A stretch of 64,000 bases of DNA from NCBI GenBank assembly GCA_040756415.1, contig JBFLYZ010000002.1, forward strand, positions 1 through 64,000. Direction: 5' to 3'. Below are positions 52,155-60,454 of this stretch, in pieces (within the stretch, counting starts at the first letter, position 1; each line of letters begins with the position of its first letter). The stretch comes from JBFLYZ01 sp040756415 (GTDB taxonomy: Bacteria > Bacteroidota > Bacteroidia > JADZBD01). The notes below the pieces were generated by a model. That model was given only the letters and a program-made list of their open reading frames with translations, was not told the origin of the DNA and did not search any database. A program made the position numbers and the translations under genes.

Positions 52155-53726
52155 TTAATTCGTTACCCGCCTGGGATGATCGATCGTATAGTGCAGCCCC
52201 ACGCTTTCCTTCCTTTGTATGGCGTATTTAATAATGATATAGGCTACCTTGATGATGTTACGCAGCTCGCAGAGCACGGGCGATACGGTGGTGCGCTGGT
52301 AAAGGTCCTCGGTCTCGTTATGCAGTATCAGCAGGCGGTCGAAGGCCCGCTTCAGGCGCAGGTCAGAGCGAACAATGCCTACGTAGTGGCTCATGATGGC
52401 ATGCACCTCGCGCAGGCTTTCGGTGATCAGCACCATCTCCTCGGGGTTATCCGTGCCTTCCGCGTTCCATTCCGGGATTGTTTCGCACCAGGTAATGCCG
52501 CCCACCTGGCCGGCCGCATGCGCTGCGGCACGGTGAGCGAAAACCACCGCCTCCAGCAGAGAATTGGAGGCCAAGCGGTTGGCGCCATGCAGCCCGGTAC
52601 AGGAGCATTCTCCAACAGCATACAGGTTCCTGATGCTGCTGCGGCCGTGCTCATCTACCTTTATGCCTCCGCACATATAGTGGGCTGCCGGCAGTACGGG
52701 AATACAGTCTTTCGTAATATCAATGCCTATGCTCAGGCATTTTTTATGAATATTGGGAAAATGAGCGATCAGCTCCTTGCTGTCGAGGTGGCGGCAATCC
52801 AGCAGCACGAAATCATCGCCCCGCGTTTTCATTTCATTATCGATGGCGCGCGCCACGATATCACGCGGTGCCAGCGAGCCCCGGTCGTCATAGCGATGCA
52901 TGAACTCTTTCTCATCGCTGGTCTTCAGTATCCCGCCAAAACCCCTCATCGCCTCGGTGATCAGGAAAGAGGGCCGCTCGCCCGGATTATATAACGCGGT
53001 CGGGTGGAACTGGATGAACTCCATGTTCTCCAGCTTGCCCTTGGCCCGGTACACCATGGCAAAGCCGTCACCGGTGGCGATCAGGGGGTTGGTGGTGGTC
53101 TCGTACACGTGACCCGCCCCACCGGTGGCCATCAGGGTGGTCTTGGCCAGGATGCGCTCTACTTTCCCGCTTTCCTGGTTGAGGGCGTAGGCTCCGTAGC
53201 ACTGGATGTTCTCCGACTTGCTGTTGATGTACTCACCCAGGTGATGCTGCGTCAATATCTCCAGGGCGAAATAATGGTCCAGTATTTCGATATGGGAATG
53301 CGCATGCGCCTGGGCGAGCAGAGCCCGCTCGATCTCGAAGCCGGTATTGTCCTTGTGATGAAGAATGCGGTTCTCCGAATGCCCGCCTTCCTTGCCCAGG
53401 TCGAACTCACCGCTTTCCTTTTTGTCGAAACGCGCGCCCCAGGCGATCAGCTCTTTTATGCGCTCGGTGGATTCCTGAACCACCATACGCACAATGCGCT
53501 CGTTACACAGCCCGTCACCGCAGACCAGTGTATCGCGTATGTGCTTTTCGTACGAGTCGGGCTCATGCATCACCGCGGCAATGCCGCCCTGGGCATATTT
53601 GGTATTGCTCTCATCCTCGCTGGCCTTGGTGATCATCAGCACTTTGCCGTAAGGCGCCACTTTGAGCGCATAGCTCAATCCGGCTATACCCGACCCGATA
53701 ATAAGAAAATCTGTTTTGCGAAGCAT
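52155..53726 (-). CDS. nadB: L-aspartate oxidase
   Basis: This 523-residue flavoprotein makes iminoaspartate for NAD synthesis. The N-terminal FAD loop is DFLIIGSGIAGLSYAL, with TKASEDESNTKYAQGGIAAV and the catalytic-region RGDDFVLLDCRHL. The C-terminal helical domain of the succinate dehydrogenase/NadB type follows. The start is set at 53726: an in-frame extension to 53843 has no FAD-fold sequence. It is divergent from nfu. Quinolinate synthase (NadA), its partner and an Fe-S enzyme, is not in the window, but an Fe-S maturation protein is next door. Confidence 0.95.
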   Translation of the reverse strand: MLRKTDFLIIGSGIAGLSYALKVAPYGKVLMITKASEDESNTKYAQGGIAAVMHEPDSYEKHIRDTLVCGDGLCNERIVRMVVQESTERIKELIAWGARFDKKESGEFDLGKEGGHSENRILHHKDNTGFEIERALLAQAHAHSHIEILDHYFALEILTQHHLGEYINSKSENIQCYGAYALNQESGKVERILAKTTLMATGGAGHVYETTTNPLIATGDGFAMVYRAKGKLENMEFIQFHPTALYNPGERPSFLITEAMRGFGGILKTSDEKEFMHRYDDRGSLAPRDIVARAIDNEMKTRGDDFVLLDCRHLDSKELIAHFPNIHKKCLSIGIDITKDCIPVLPAAHYMCGGIKVDEHGRSSIRNLYAVGECSCTGLHGANRLASNSLLEAVVFAHRAAAHAAGQVGGITWCETIPEWNAEGTDNPEEMVLITESLREVHAIMSHYVGIVRSDLRLKRAFDRLLILHNETEDLYQRTTVSPVLCELRNIIKVAYIIIKYAIQRKESVGLHYTIDHPRRVTN

Positions 53727-53799
53727 TCGTAATAAAGAGGAAACGAAGATACAAATTACGGTTTTCACGGGCTGAAGGTATCCCTCCGCCCAGTATTCG

Positions 53800-53807
53800 T
53801 ATCTTTG
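53800..53807 (+). promoter_or_regulatory. Bacteroidota -7 box for nfu
   Basis: TATCTTTG is a perfect TAnnTTTG match ending 4 nt before the ATG at 53812, so the transcript would be nearly leaderless. Confidence 0.5.
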
Positions 53808-53811
53808 TATC

Positions 53812-54435
53812 ATGGAAACTATAGTACGACATCCCGTGGTCATTTACGCTGAAAGCACCCCGAACCCTGCTGCGATGAAGTTCGTTGCCGACCGGCTGCT
53901 TATACGCGGCAGCGGCACGGCAGAATACAAAAGCAGGGCGGAAACCGGCACATCTCCCCTTGCGGCAGCGCTGTTCGATTTCCCATTTGTCAAAAATGTG
54001 TTTATTTCCTATAACTACATTTCGATCACTAAAAGCGATGCGGTGAGCTGGGACGATGTGACCCTCGAATTGAGGGAATTCCTCAAAAGCTATATCAATG
54101 CCGACAAACCCATCGTGACCGAGCTTCCCAAAAAAACGGTGCATACCGATTCCAGCTTTAAGAACACGACCGATGTTTACACTGAGCATACCGTGCCGCA
54201 AACCGAAACGGAGCATAAGATCGTGGAGGTGCTGGAGCAATACATACGCCCGGCAGTGGAGAACGATGGCGGGCTGATCGTTTTTAAGTCTTTTTCCCAA
54301 GGCGTGGTTACGGTGATCCTCAAAGGCTCCTGCAGCGGATGCCCTTCTTCTACGGTAACGCTTAAAGCCGGCATCGAGGCCCTGATGAAGCGGCTGATCC
54401 CCGAGGTAAAGGAGGTGGTGGCCCAGGAAGCCTAA
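53812..54435 (+). CDS. nfu: NifU/Nfu-type iron-sulfur cluster protein
   Basis: This 207-residue protein has two domains. An Nfu_N domain (residues about 5-95) starts with YAESTPNPAAMKFVADRLL. The C-terminal NifU domain carries the cluster-binding CxxC (KGSCSGCPSST). These proteins carry Fe-S clusters to target enzymes. It is divergent from nadB, which needs an Fe-S enzyme (NadA) downstream in the pathway. It ends overlapping the nadK stop by 3 nt in convergent orientation. The length is as expected for bacterial two-domain Nfu. Confidence 0.93.
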   Translation: METIVRHPVVIYAESTPNPAAMKFVADRLLIRGSGTAEYKSRAETGTSPLAAALFDFPFVKNVFISYNYISITKSDAVSWDDVTLELREFLKSYINADKPIVTELPKKTVHTDSSFKNTTDVYTEHTVPQTETEHKIVEVLEQYIRPAVENDGGLIVFKSFSQGVVTVILKGSCSGCPSSTVTLKAGIEALMKRLIPEVKEVVAQEA

Positions 54436-55313
54436 TGCCTGCGGTCCACGCCCCAGTTCAGCTTATCCCGCAGCGTGGTCAGAAAATCGTGGTTCTCCAG
54501 CTTCACGATATTGATCCCGAAATTCTCTTTACGGATGGTGATCTCGATATCCGCATCGATGATCTCCGATCGTGAATCGAGCGTGATCATGGACTTGGCA
54601 CCGCGGCTGTCGACATTCAGCTTCAGCACGCTCTGGTCTGAAATGATGATGGGGCGCACATTCAGGTTGTGCGGAGCCACCGGGGTGATAATGAAATTTT
54701 CGCTCGATGGCATGACAATAGGGCCCCCGCAGCTCAGCGAATAGGCCGTAGAGCCGGTGGGAGTGGATATGATCAATCCATCGGCATAGTAGTTGTTCAG
54801 GAACTGCCCGTCAAGCCAGGCATGAACGGAGATCATGGATGAGGAATCGCTCTTGTGTATCGTGATGTCATTGAGCGCGTAGTTCACTTTGCCGAAGAGC
54901 TGCATTCCGGGAGTTTCCAGGCAAAGCAGGCTTCGCTTATCGATCATATACTTGTTCCTGACCACCGCATCGATCGCGAAGTCGATCTCCTCCTTGGAAA
55001 TGCTGGAGAGAAAGCCCAGCCTACCCGTATTGATACCCATGACCGGGATATCCGAATCGCGTACAAAGGTCAGCGTCTCGAGCAAGGTGCCGTCACCTCC
55101 TATGCTGAAAAGGAAATGCACTTTGCCGAACAGTTCCTCGTAGGTATTGAACAGGGAAAAAGGCCTGGAAACACGAACCGTATCCTTCAGGTAGTTGTAA
55201 AGCGGCTCGAAGATGACCGGTTCCATGCCGGATAAACTCATCTTCTCAAAGAGCTGCTGCACGTACTGCGACCTGTTCGCTTCGAGCGCACGCCCGTAAA
55301 TCGCCACTTTCAT
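54432..55313 (-). CDS. nadK: NAD kinase
   Basis: This 293-residue enzyme phosphorylates NAD to NADP. The diagnostic GGDGT (72-76) with the flanking FLFSIGGDGTLLETL, the MGINTGRLGFLSSI loop and the STPTGSTAYSLSCGGPI motif are all present. The C-terminus shows the usual beta-sandwich. nfu lies between nadB and nadK, so three genes related to NAD and Fe-S enzymes cluster here. It precedes the BamA-like gene by 17 nt and may share its transcript. Confidence 0.96.
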   Translation of the reverse strand: MKVAIYGRALEANRSQYVQQLFEKMSLSGMEPVIFEPLYNYLKDTVRVSRPFSLFNTYEELFGKVHFLFSIGGDGTLLETLTFVRDSDIPVMGINTGRLGFLSSISKEEIDFAIDAVVRNKYMIDKRSLLCLETPGMQLFGKVNYALNDITIHKSDSSSMISVHAWLDGQFLNNYYADGLIISTPTGSTAYSLSCGGPIVMPSSENFIITPVAPHNLNVRPIIISDQSVLKLNVDSRGAKSMITLDSRSEIIDADIEITIRKENFGINIVKLENHDFLTTLRDKLNWGVDRRH

Positions 55314-55330
55314 GATCTAAATTTCTGAAA

Positions 55331-56758
55331 TTAAATGGGAGTGGCAAAATGCAGGAAGAGGCCGCTCTCCAGGCTTTTAGTAAAGCCGTACTCCAGCCGG
55401 ATGACCGTATCATAATACGTCACGAAATCGATACCCGCCCCGAACCCGTACAGCACCTCGTTCGACAAGGGATTGACCGCGTAATACAGCTTATCCCACA
55501 CATACCCGCAATCGAAGAACAGGTTGGCGTAGAGCGCGTAATGGAAGGTATTGAACTTCTCCAGGGGGACTGCGCTTACCGACCGCACCTTGGGGCGTAC
55601 GATCACGAACTTGAGGTTGTTCTTAAGCAGGGAGTAATGCTGGCCGTCTATCACATAATACTCGTACGCGCGAATGTAATCGCGGCCGTATCCCAGCCCG
55701 CGCTGCGTATAATAGGGCTGCCGCGTTTGGGACGATATCTTGCCGCGCAGGGCCGAAGCCCAGTACCAGCGCCCGCCCAGGTGCCAGTATTGCCTGAACA
55801 GGGCAGCGGCATAAACCAGGTCCGTACGCTCCTCCGGCAGTATTCCCAGCCCTACCTTGGTCACGCTGGCATCAAAAAAATAGCCTTCCAGCGGATAGGC
55901 CTTCGAGTCGCGGTGATCGCTTTTGTAATAGAACTCGGCCGAAAAATACTCCATGGTATTCCTGTTGCCGGTAAAATAATCGCTGGTCAGCTTCAGCACC
56001 GTATCTTCCACCCATCCCTTAAAATAGCGGGCCTCTACCGTGTATGAATTATAAATGCCCTTTCGTTTTGAAAAACTGGCCTTGGCCGAAAGCTCTTCAC
56101 GCACATAGTTCTCCTCATCCTTGAAGAACAACTGCCTGTTGCCGCTGCTGCCATAGCTGATCTCGTGGTTGCGCGAGTAGGTGAACGAAAATCCTATGCC
56201 CGCGGTCTGTTTCCGGTTCACATAGGGTATGGTGTACGAAAAGCCGTACAGTTCGGAATAGCCGAAACGCGCGATCAGCGCAACGCGCTCTTTCCGCCCG
56301 CGGAAATTATCGCGGTTCAGAAAAAAACCGTAGTTCACGCGCTCGAAGTCCCTGGTCTTCCACCATGTGTTGAAATTGCGGTCGGCCAACTCGAAGATGG
56401 GAACGGGCCAGGTGTACCATCGCTCTTTCACGCTGATCATGACGTTCACCGTATTGTTGCGGGTATCGAACGTATCGATGGTAACGAAATTGAACAGCGA
56501 AGTGTTCAGCAGGTTTTGCTGCGATGCTTTGAAAAGGAGGGGCAGATCAGCGTACGCAACCGTGTCATTTTCCCTGAAGCTGAGCTCGCGCATGATGATA
56601 TGGCGCCTGGTCACCTTGTTGCCGAGCACCAGCACCTGGTTAATGATAACCGAATCGGACTGCGCGCCCTGCACGGTATCCGCAAGAGAAGGAATGGTAT
56701 CGCTAAGCGATGGGCCCTGGGGAAACAGGAAAAAAGCCAGGATGAGATTCAAAGGCAT
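55331..56758 (-). CDS. Short Omp85/TamA-like outer-membrane protein
   Basis: This 475-residue protein has a signal peptide and one POTRA-like domain (residues about 38-110, ...NQVLVLGNKVTRRHIIMREL...NVMISVKERW). A C-terminal barrel of 12 to 16 strands carries the conserved GLGYGRDYIRAYEYYVIDG element, the counterpart of the BamA L6 region, and ends in SLESGLFLHFATP. It is half the size of BamA and resembles Bacteroidota ShlB/TamA-like or bacterial surface antigen (D15) proteins. The substrate is unknown. It follows the CBS gene by 11 nt on the same strand, and nadK comes next, so the order is CBS, barrel, nadK. Confidence 0.85.
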   Translation of the reverse strand: MPLNLILAFFLFPQGPSLSDTIPSLADTVQGAQSDSVIINQVLVLGNKVTRRHIIMRELSFRENDTVAYADLPLLFKASQQNLLNTSLFNFVTIDTFDTRNNTVNVMISVKERWYTWPVPIFELADRNFNTWWKTRDFERVNYGFFLNRDNFRGRKERVALIARFGYSELYGFSYTIPYVNRKQTAGIGFSFTYSRNHEISYGSSGNRQLFFKDEENYVREELSAKASFSKRKGIYNSYTVEARYFKGWVEDTVLKLTSDYFTGNRNTMEYFSAEFYYKSDHRDSKAYPLEGYFFDASVTKVGLGILPEERTDLVYAAALFRQYWHLGGRWYWASALRGKISSQTRQPYYTQRGLGYGRDYIRAYEYYVIDGQHYSLLKNNLKFVIVRPKVRSVSAVPLEKFNTFHYALYANLFFDCGYVWDKLYYAVNPLSNEVLYGFGAGIDFVTYYDTVIRLEYGFTKSLESGLFLHFATPI

Positions 56759-56769
56759 GCACAGCGCGG

Positions 56770-57432
56770 TCAGACATTGAGGTAATGTATGAACTCATCA
56801 AACCTGTTCTTCAGGTCGCGGGTGTACTCGCCCAGGTGGAAACTGGCCTTTACGTTATAATTGTAGCGGTAAAAGGTCTGAAGTATTCCCGAGAGGTCCT
56901 CTTTGTTGATCTTGATCGTGAGCTCGATCTTGGTCGAATCGATATTGGAGGTAATGTAGCTGCTCAGTATCTTGGCGTCATTGCCCTCAACGATCTGGGC
57001 GATCTGCGACAACTGGTAATCGTTCGTATTCAGCTCGAGTATGATGATGCCGCCCGGCTCGTGAACGAAAGGCATGGCCGCGATCTTCTGCATCAGGTTT
57101 GCTGAGGTGATGGAGCCCGCGAACTTGCCGTGCTCGTCCAGCACGGCCAGCAGGCTCAGGTTCAGGCCGGATATCAGCTTGAGCGCCTCGAAGGCGTGCT
57201 GGTGCTGGTTGACCGAAGCCTTGATCAGCGGTATCTTGAGCTTGCCCAGCATCTCTTTCGGCTTGTTCAGGTCCAGGAGCTCGGTGTCGGTCACCAGGCC
57301 CAGGAACTCGCGTTTTTCAACCACCGGCAGATGCGAAACCCTGAACTCCTCCATCCACGAAAGGGCCTTGGCCACCGTGTCAGTAACTTTAAGGGGAGGA
57401 ATTTCGTCAGTGATGAGATCGACCGATAACAT
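56770..57432 (-). CDS. CBS-domain protein with C-terminal ACT-like domain
   Basis: This 220-residue protein starts with a CBS pair (residues about 1-120: LITDEIPPLKVTDTVAKALS...HLPVV...LGLVTDTELL and ...FEALKLISGLNLSLLAVLDEHGKF). A C-terminal part of about 80 residues (GIIILELNTNDYQLSQIAQI ... TKIELTIKINKED...) looks like an ACT-type fold. CBS pairs bind adenosyl nucleotides. It is cytoplasmic with no membrane segment. A -7 box lies 5 nt before its ATG. It heads a minus-strand group with the BamA-like protein and nadK. I cannot say which nucleotide it senses. Confidence 0.82.
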   Translation of the reverse strand: MLSVDLITDEIPPLKVTDTVAKALSWMEEFRVSHLPVVEKREFLGLVTDTELLDLNKPKEMLGKLKIPLIKASVNQHQHAFEALKLISGLNLSLLAVLDEHGKFAGSITSANLMQKIAAMPFVHEPGGIIILELNTNDYQLSQIAQIVEGNDAKILSSYITSNIDSTKIELTIKINKEDLSGILQTFYRYNYNVKASFHLGEYTRDLKNRFDEFIHYLNV

Positions 57433-57436
57433 AAAA

Positions 57437-57444
57437 CAAAGTTA
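57437..57444 (-). promoter_or_regulatory. Bacteroidota -7 box for the CBS gene
   Basis: TAACTTTG on the minus strand matches TAnnTTTG 4 nt before the ATG at 57432, giving an almost leaderless transcript. Confidence 0.45.
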
Positions 57445-57467
57445 CGTTTTTTTATCCCTTCTTTCCA

Positions 57468-57475
57468 TAAGTTTG
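57468..57475 (+). promoter_or_regulatory. Bacteroidota -7 box for pdxJ
   Basis: TAAGTTTG matches TAnnTTTG, 19 nt before the pdxJ ATG at 57495. The divergent partner is the CBS box at 57437-57444. Confidence 0.45.
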
Positions 57476-57494
57476 CACAAATTTATGCCGCGGA

Positions 57495-58211
57495 ATGACC
57501 AAGCTCTCGGTCAATATCAATAAGATCGCTACCCTGCGCAATTCGCGCGGTGGCCATATTCCCGATGTGCTGAAAGCGGCCGTGGACTGCCAGCGTTTTG
57601 GCGCGCAGGGCATCACAGTGCATCCGCGCCCGGACGAGCGCCATATCCGCTATGCGGATGTACGCGCGATCGGGCCGGTCATGATCACGGAGCTTAACAT
57701 TGAAGGCAACCCGCGCGAGAAAAAATTCATCGACCTGGTGCTCGAAGTAAAGCCCGCCCAGGTTACGCTGGTGCCCGATGCCACGGGCCAGCTCACCTCC
57801 GATCACGGATGGGATACGATCGCTCACAGGGATTTTCTGAAAGATACCATCGCGTTGTTCAGGGCTGCCGGCATACGCACCTCTATCTTTCTCGATCCCG
57901 ACAAGAAAATGATCGAAGGCGCGAAGGAGACCGGTACCGACCGCATTGAGCTGTATACCGAGTCGTACGCCAGGCAATACGGCTCCGGTAGGGAGCGGGC
58001 AATAAAACCTTTTGCTGAAGCGGCCAGGCTGGCCAATGAATCGGGGCTTGGCCTTAACGCGGGCCACGATCTCAACCTTGAGAACCTGCGTTTCTTCCGC
58101 GAGCATGTGCCGGGGCTGCTGGAGGTATCCATCGGGCACGCGCTCATCTCCGATGCCCTCTATTTTGGCCTGGAGAATACCATACAACTTTACCTCCGCC
58201 AATTGAGATAG
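57495..58211 (+). CDS. pdxJ: Pyridoxine 5'-phosphate synthase
   Basis: This 238-residue TIM-barrel enzyme condenses 3-amino-2-oxopropyl phosphate with deoxyxylulose phosphate, the last ring-forming step of the DXP-dependent vitamin B6 pathway. The conserved opening [23 protein letters not shown], the [12 protein letters not shown] phosphate/substrate loop, and the later [12 protein letters not shown] and [13 protein letters not shown] elements are present. The length is typical. It begins 62 nt from the CBS gene and 3 nt before the esterase. Confidence 0.95.
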   Translation: MTKLSVNINKIATLRNSRGGHIPDVLKAAVDCQRFGAQGITVHPRPDERHIRYADVRAIGPVMITELNIEGNPREKKFIDLVLEVKPAQVTLVPDATGQLTSDHGWDTIAHRDFLKDTIALFRAAGIRTSIFLDPDKKMIEGAKETGTDRIELYTESYARQYGSGRERAIKPFAEAARLANESGLGLNAGHDLNLENLRFFREHVPGLLEVSIGHALISDALYFGLENTIQLYLRQLR

Positions 58212-58214
58212 ATC

Positions 58215-59003
58215 ATGAAGCTCTTCTTCAGGAAATACGCCAGCCCTCCGGACAGGCCGGGTGAGGGCCGGCCGCTGATCGTTCTGCACGGATTGTTCGG
58301 GCAAAGCGATAACTGGAACTCGCTGGGAAAACGTTTCGCTGCCGCCAGCCTGCAGGTGTACCTGGTTGACCAGCGCAACCACGGCCTTTCGCCCCACAGC
58401 GAGGAATGGAGCTATGAGGCCATGACCGGTGACCTGCTCCGGCTGATGGATGACCAGGGCCTGGCAAAGGCTATTCTGCTGGGCCATTCCATGGGCGGCA
58501 AATCGGCCATGCATTTCGCGCTTCATCATTGCGAAAGAGTGGCCGGCCTCATTGTAGCGGATATAGCGCCTAAAAAATACCCTGCGTCCAGCGATACGGT
58601 GATCGAAGCCCTGTTATCGGCCGATCTCGATCGGCTCAAAAGCCGGAAAGAAGTGGAAGATCACCTGGCCCGCTTTATTACGGACCAGGCCACCCGGCAG
58701 TTCCTGCTGAAGAACCTGTACTGGAAAGAAGAAGGCCGGCTGGCCTGGCGCTTTAACCTCGGGGTGCTGAGCAAACACAGGCATACTGTTGGCGACACTT
58801 TTGATACGGAAAACAAAAGCTGCGCTGCTCCCGCTCTTTTTTTGAGAGGCGGGCGTTCAGAGTATATCCTGGATGCTGACGAGCCGCTGATCAAACGGTT
58901 ATTCCCTGACGCAAAGCTGAAAACCATTGCCGGTGCGGGTCACTGGCTGCATGCGGACAAGCCCGAAGAGTTCTTCAGGGAAGTAATGGACTTTATTGCC
59001 TGA
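58215..59003 (+). CDS. Alpha/beta hydrolase (YbfF-type esterase)
   Basis: This 262-residue alpha/beta hydrolase has HGLFGQSDNWN at the oxyanion strand, a GHSMGG nucleophile elbow (GxSxG), a DIAPK acid-bearing strand and a GAGHWLHADKPEEF element with the catalytic His. The sequence pattern is of YbfF-like esterases. The natural substrate is unknown. It is 3 nt after pdxJ, so the two are cotranscribed. Its stop overlaps the end of the convergent PLD-like gene by 11 nt. Confidence 0.87.
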   Translation: MKLFFRKYASPPDRPGEGRPLIVLHGLFGQSDNWNSLGKRFAAASLQVYLVDQRNHGLSPHSEEWSYEAMTGDLLRLMDDQGLAKAILLGHSMGGKSAMHFALHHCERVAGLIVADIAPKKYPASSDTVIEALLSADLDRLKSRKEVEDHLARFITDQATRQFLLKNLYWKEEGRLAWRFNLGVLSKHRHTVGDTFDTENKSCAAPALFLRGGRSEYILDADEPLIKRLFPDAKLKTIAGAGHWLHADKPEEFFREVMDFIA

Positions 59004-60357
59004 TCAGCCTGCCGGTGCGGATGCCGGCACCGGATTCGATCAGGAAGAAATATATTCCGCCTGGCAGAAGATCCGTGCGGATCTCATTCCCGCCCGGTTT
59101 CAGGTCCCAGCATCCTGCTTTTGCTCCCACGGAATTATACAGCGTCAGTTCCCCTGCGCCATCTGCCTGAACGACCAATCTGTCAGCGAAAGGATTCGGG
59201 TACACGTTCGCTCCGGTATTTTCAGCCGGGGTCCCTGCGCTCATGACCCCGCCCATCTGGGCATAGAGCCAGGCAAAGTGCTGGAAATACAGGTTGGCTA
59301 TCGTATCATCGTGTATGATCAGCGTATTCTCATCGTTCTGATTATTGGCGCTCGTACTCCAGTTATGCGACCCGGTCAGCACCAGCGGATCGGATACAAC
59401 ATTGCTCTGGTCCGCGATCAGGAACTTATGATGCATGATGCCGGGCTGGCCGCTGGCGCTCTTCATCGTATTGGGAAGCATGCCCGCTACGAGGGCGCCC
59501 CATTCAGTGGTCGTAACGGAATCATCCACCAGGCCGTACGTGGGCAGCACCCCGTTACTCACATTGTTCACAATGGCTGATGAGATATCATTGCGGGTTA
59601 TGACCATGCTGGCAAATTCAAGATCGGTATCTGCCGAGCCGATGGCGGTAAGGATGCGCTGGTTGACGCTGTCGCTGGGGCTGAAATAGCATTCCACGAT
59701 CTTTCCTTCGATGATGAAAACATGCTGCGTATTGTTGGTCTTCATCGGCCCGAAACGCGCCAGCCCTGCATTGGGCACCAGCCCGGTATCGCCCCACATC
59801 TCCTCGAATTCTTTCTGGTAAGCCTGCGCCAGCAACTGGTCTTGTATGATCACGATGTTGTTCGCATCCGTGCCGTTGATCTGCGTGGTGGTCCAGTTCA
59901 TGGAGCCGGTCCATACGATGGGCAGGCCGGGATCAGGGGCATCGGCATCGAATACCACGAATTTATTGTGCATGATATTGTAGGGGGTGCCCTGCGGGCT
60001 GGCCAGCCTGTTGATGTTTGCGTTCAGGTTCGGTATCATGGTATTGCCCGTGCTGCCTTCGTAGATCACCCGGACGCGTTTTCCGCTTGCGTAGGCATTG
60101 TTCAGCGCCCCGGCAATATTGGCCACGCTGCCCGAGCTGGTGGTATTATAGATGCAGATATCGATACTGTACTGGGCCCGGTTGATATACTGCACCAGGG
60201 TATCATCGGCCGTATTGTTCAGGTAGACCGCATTGACGCCCGTTGAAACACTGGTATCCACCGGCTGCGTGAAATAACAGATGATCTTGCGCGGAGCCTG
60301 GGCGAGCAGGAACGGGCAGCAAGAGAGCAAGAAGATCAGCGCCTGCAGGGATCTCAT
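58993..60357 (-). CDS. T9SS-exported phospholipase D-like (HKD) protein
   Basis: This 454-residue protein has a signal peptide (SLQALIFLLSCCPFLLAQ), a duplicated PLD domain and a type A T9SS sorting domain (VYPNPFADRLVVQADGAGEL ... GGIYFFLIES). Both HxKxxxxD active-site motifs are intact: His130-Lys132-Asp137 (HNKFVVFD) and His308-Lys310-Asp315 (HHKFLIAD). Such proteins hydrolyse phosphodiesters, either phospholipids or, as in Nuc-type members, DNA. Export by T9SS makes it extracellular or surface-attached. The frame is open to 60483, but a proper signal peptide starts at 60357. It is divergent from the deoxyhypusine-synthase-like gene and has its own -7 box (60362-60369). Confidence 0.85.
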   Translation of the reverse strand: MRSLQALIFLLSCCPFLLAQAPRKIICYFTQPVDTSVSTGVNAVYLNNTADDTLVQYINRAQYSIDICIYNTTSSGSVANIAGALNNAYASGKRVRVIYEGSTGNTMIPNLNANINRLASPQGTPYNIMHNKFVVFDADAPDPGLPIVWTGSMNWTTTQINGTDANNIVIIQDQLLAQAYQKEFEEMWGDTGLVPNAGLARFGPMKTNNTQHVFIIEGKIVECYFSPSDSVNQRILTAIGSADTDLEFASMVITRNDISSAIVNNVSNGVLPTYGLVDDSVTTTEWGALVAGMLPNTMKSASGQPGIMHHKFLIADQSNVVSDPLVLTGSHNWSTSANNQNDENTLIIHDDTIANLYFQHFAWLYAQMGGVMSAGTPAENTGANVYPNPFADRLVVQADGAGELTLYNSVGAKAGCWDLKPGGNEIRTDLLPGGIYFFLIESGAGIRTGRLIRQ

Positions 60358-60361
60358 CCCG

Positions 60362-60369
60362 CAAAGGTA
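60362..60369 (-). promoter_or_regulatory. Bacteroidota -7 box for the PLD-like gene
   Basis: TACCTTTG on the minus strand matches TAnnTTTG, 4 nt before the ATG at 60357, so the message is close to leaderless. Confidence 0.45.
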
Positions 60370-60427
60370 GGATATTCGCCCCGGATAAATTCCGGCCGGC
60401 TGGCGGGATGAATAGTTGAAAGTTTCA

Positions 60428-60435
60428 TACTTTTG
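60428..60435 (+). promoter_or_regulatory. Bacteroidota -7 box for the deoxyhypusine-synthase-like gene
   Basis: TACTTTTG matches TAnnTTTG, 19 nt before the ATG at 60455. No TTTG -33 at the right spacing. Confidence 0.4.
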
Positions 60436-60454
60436 CCCGACCAAATTTTTTACA

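Noticed and set aside
52155..53843. Longer nadB start at 53843
   Set aside because: The extra 39 codons lack FAD-fold sequence, contain no conserved residues I recognise, and would run into the nfu promoter region; the ATG at 53726 directly precedes the Rossmann strand.
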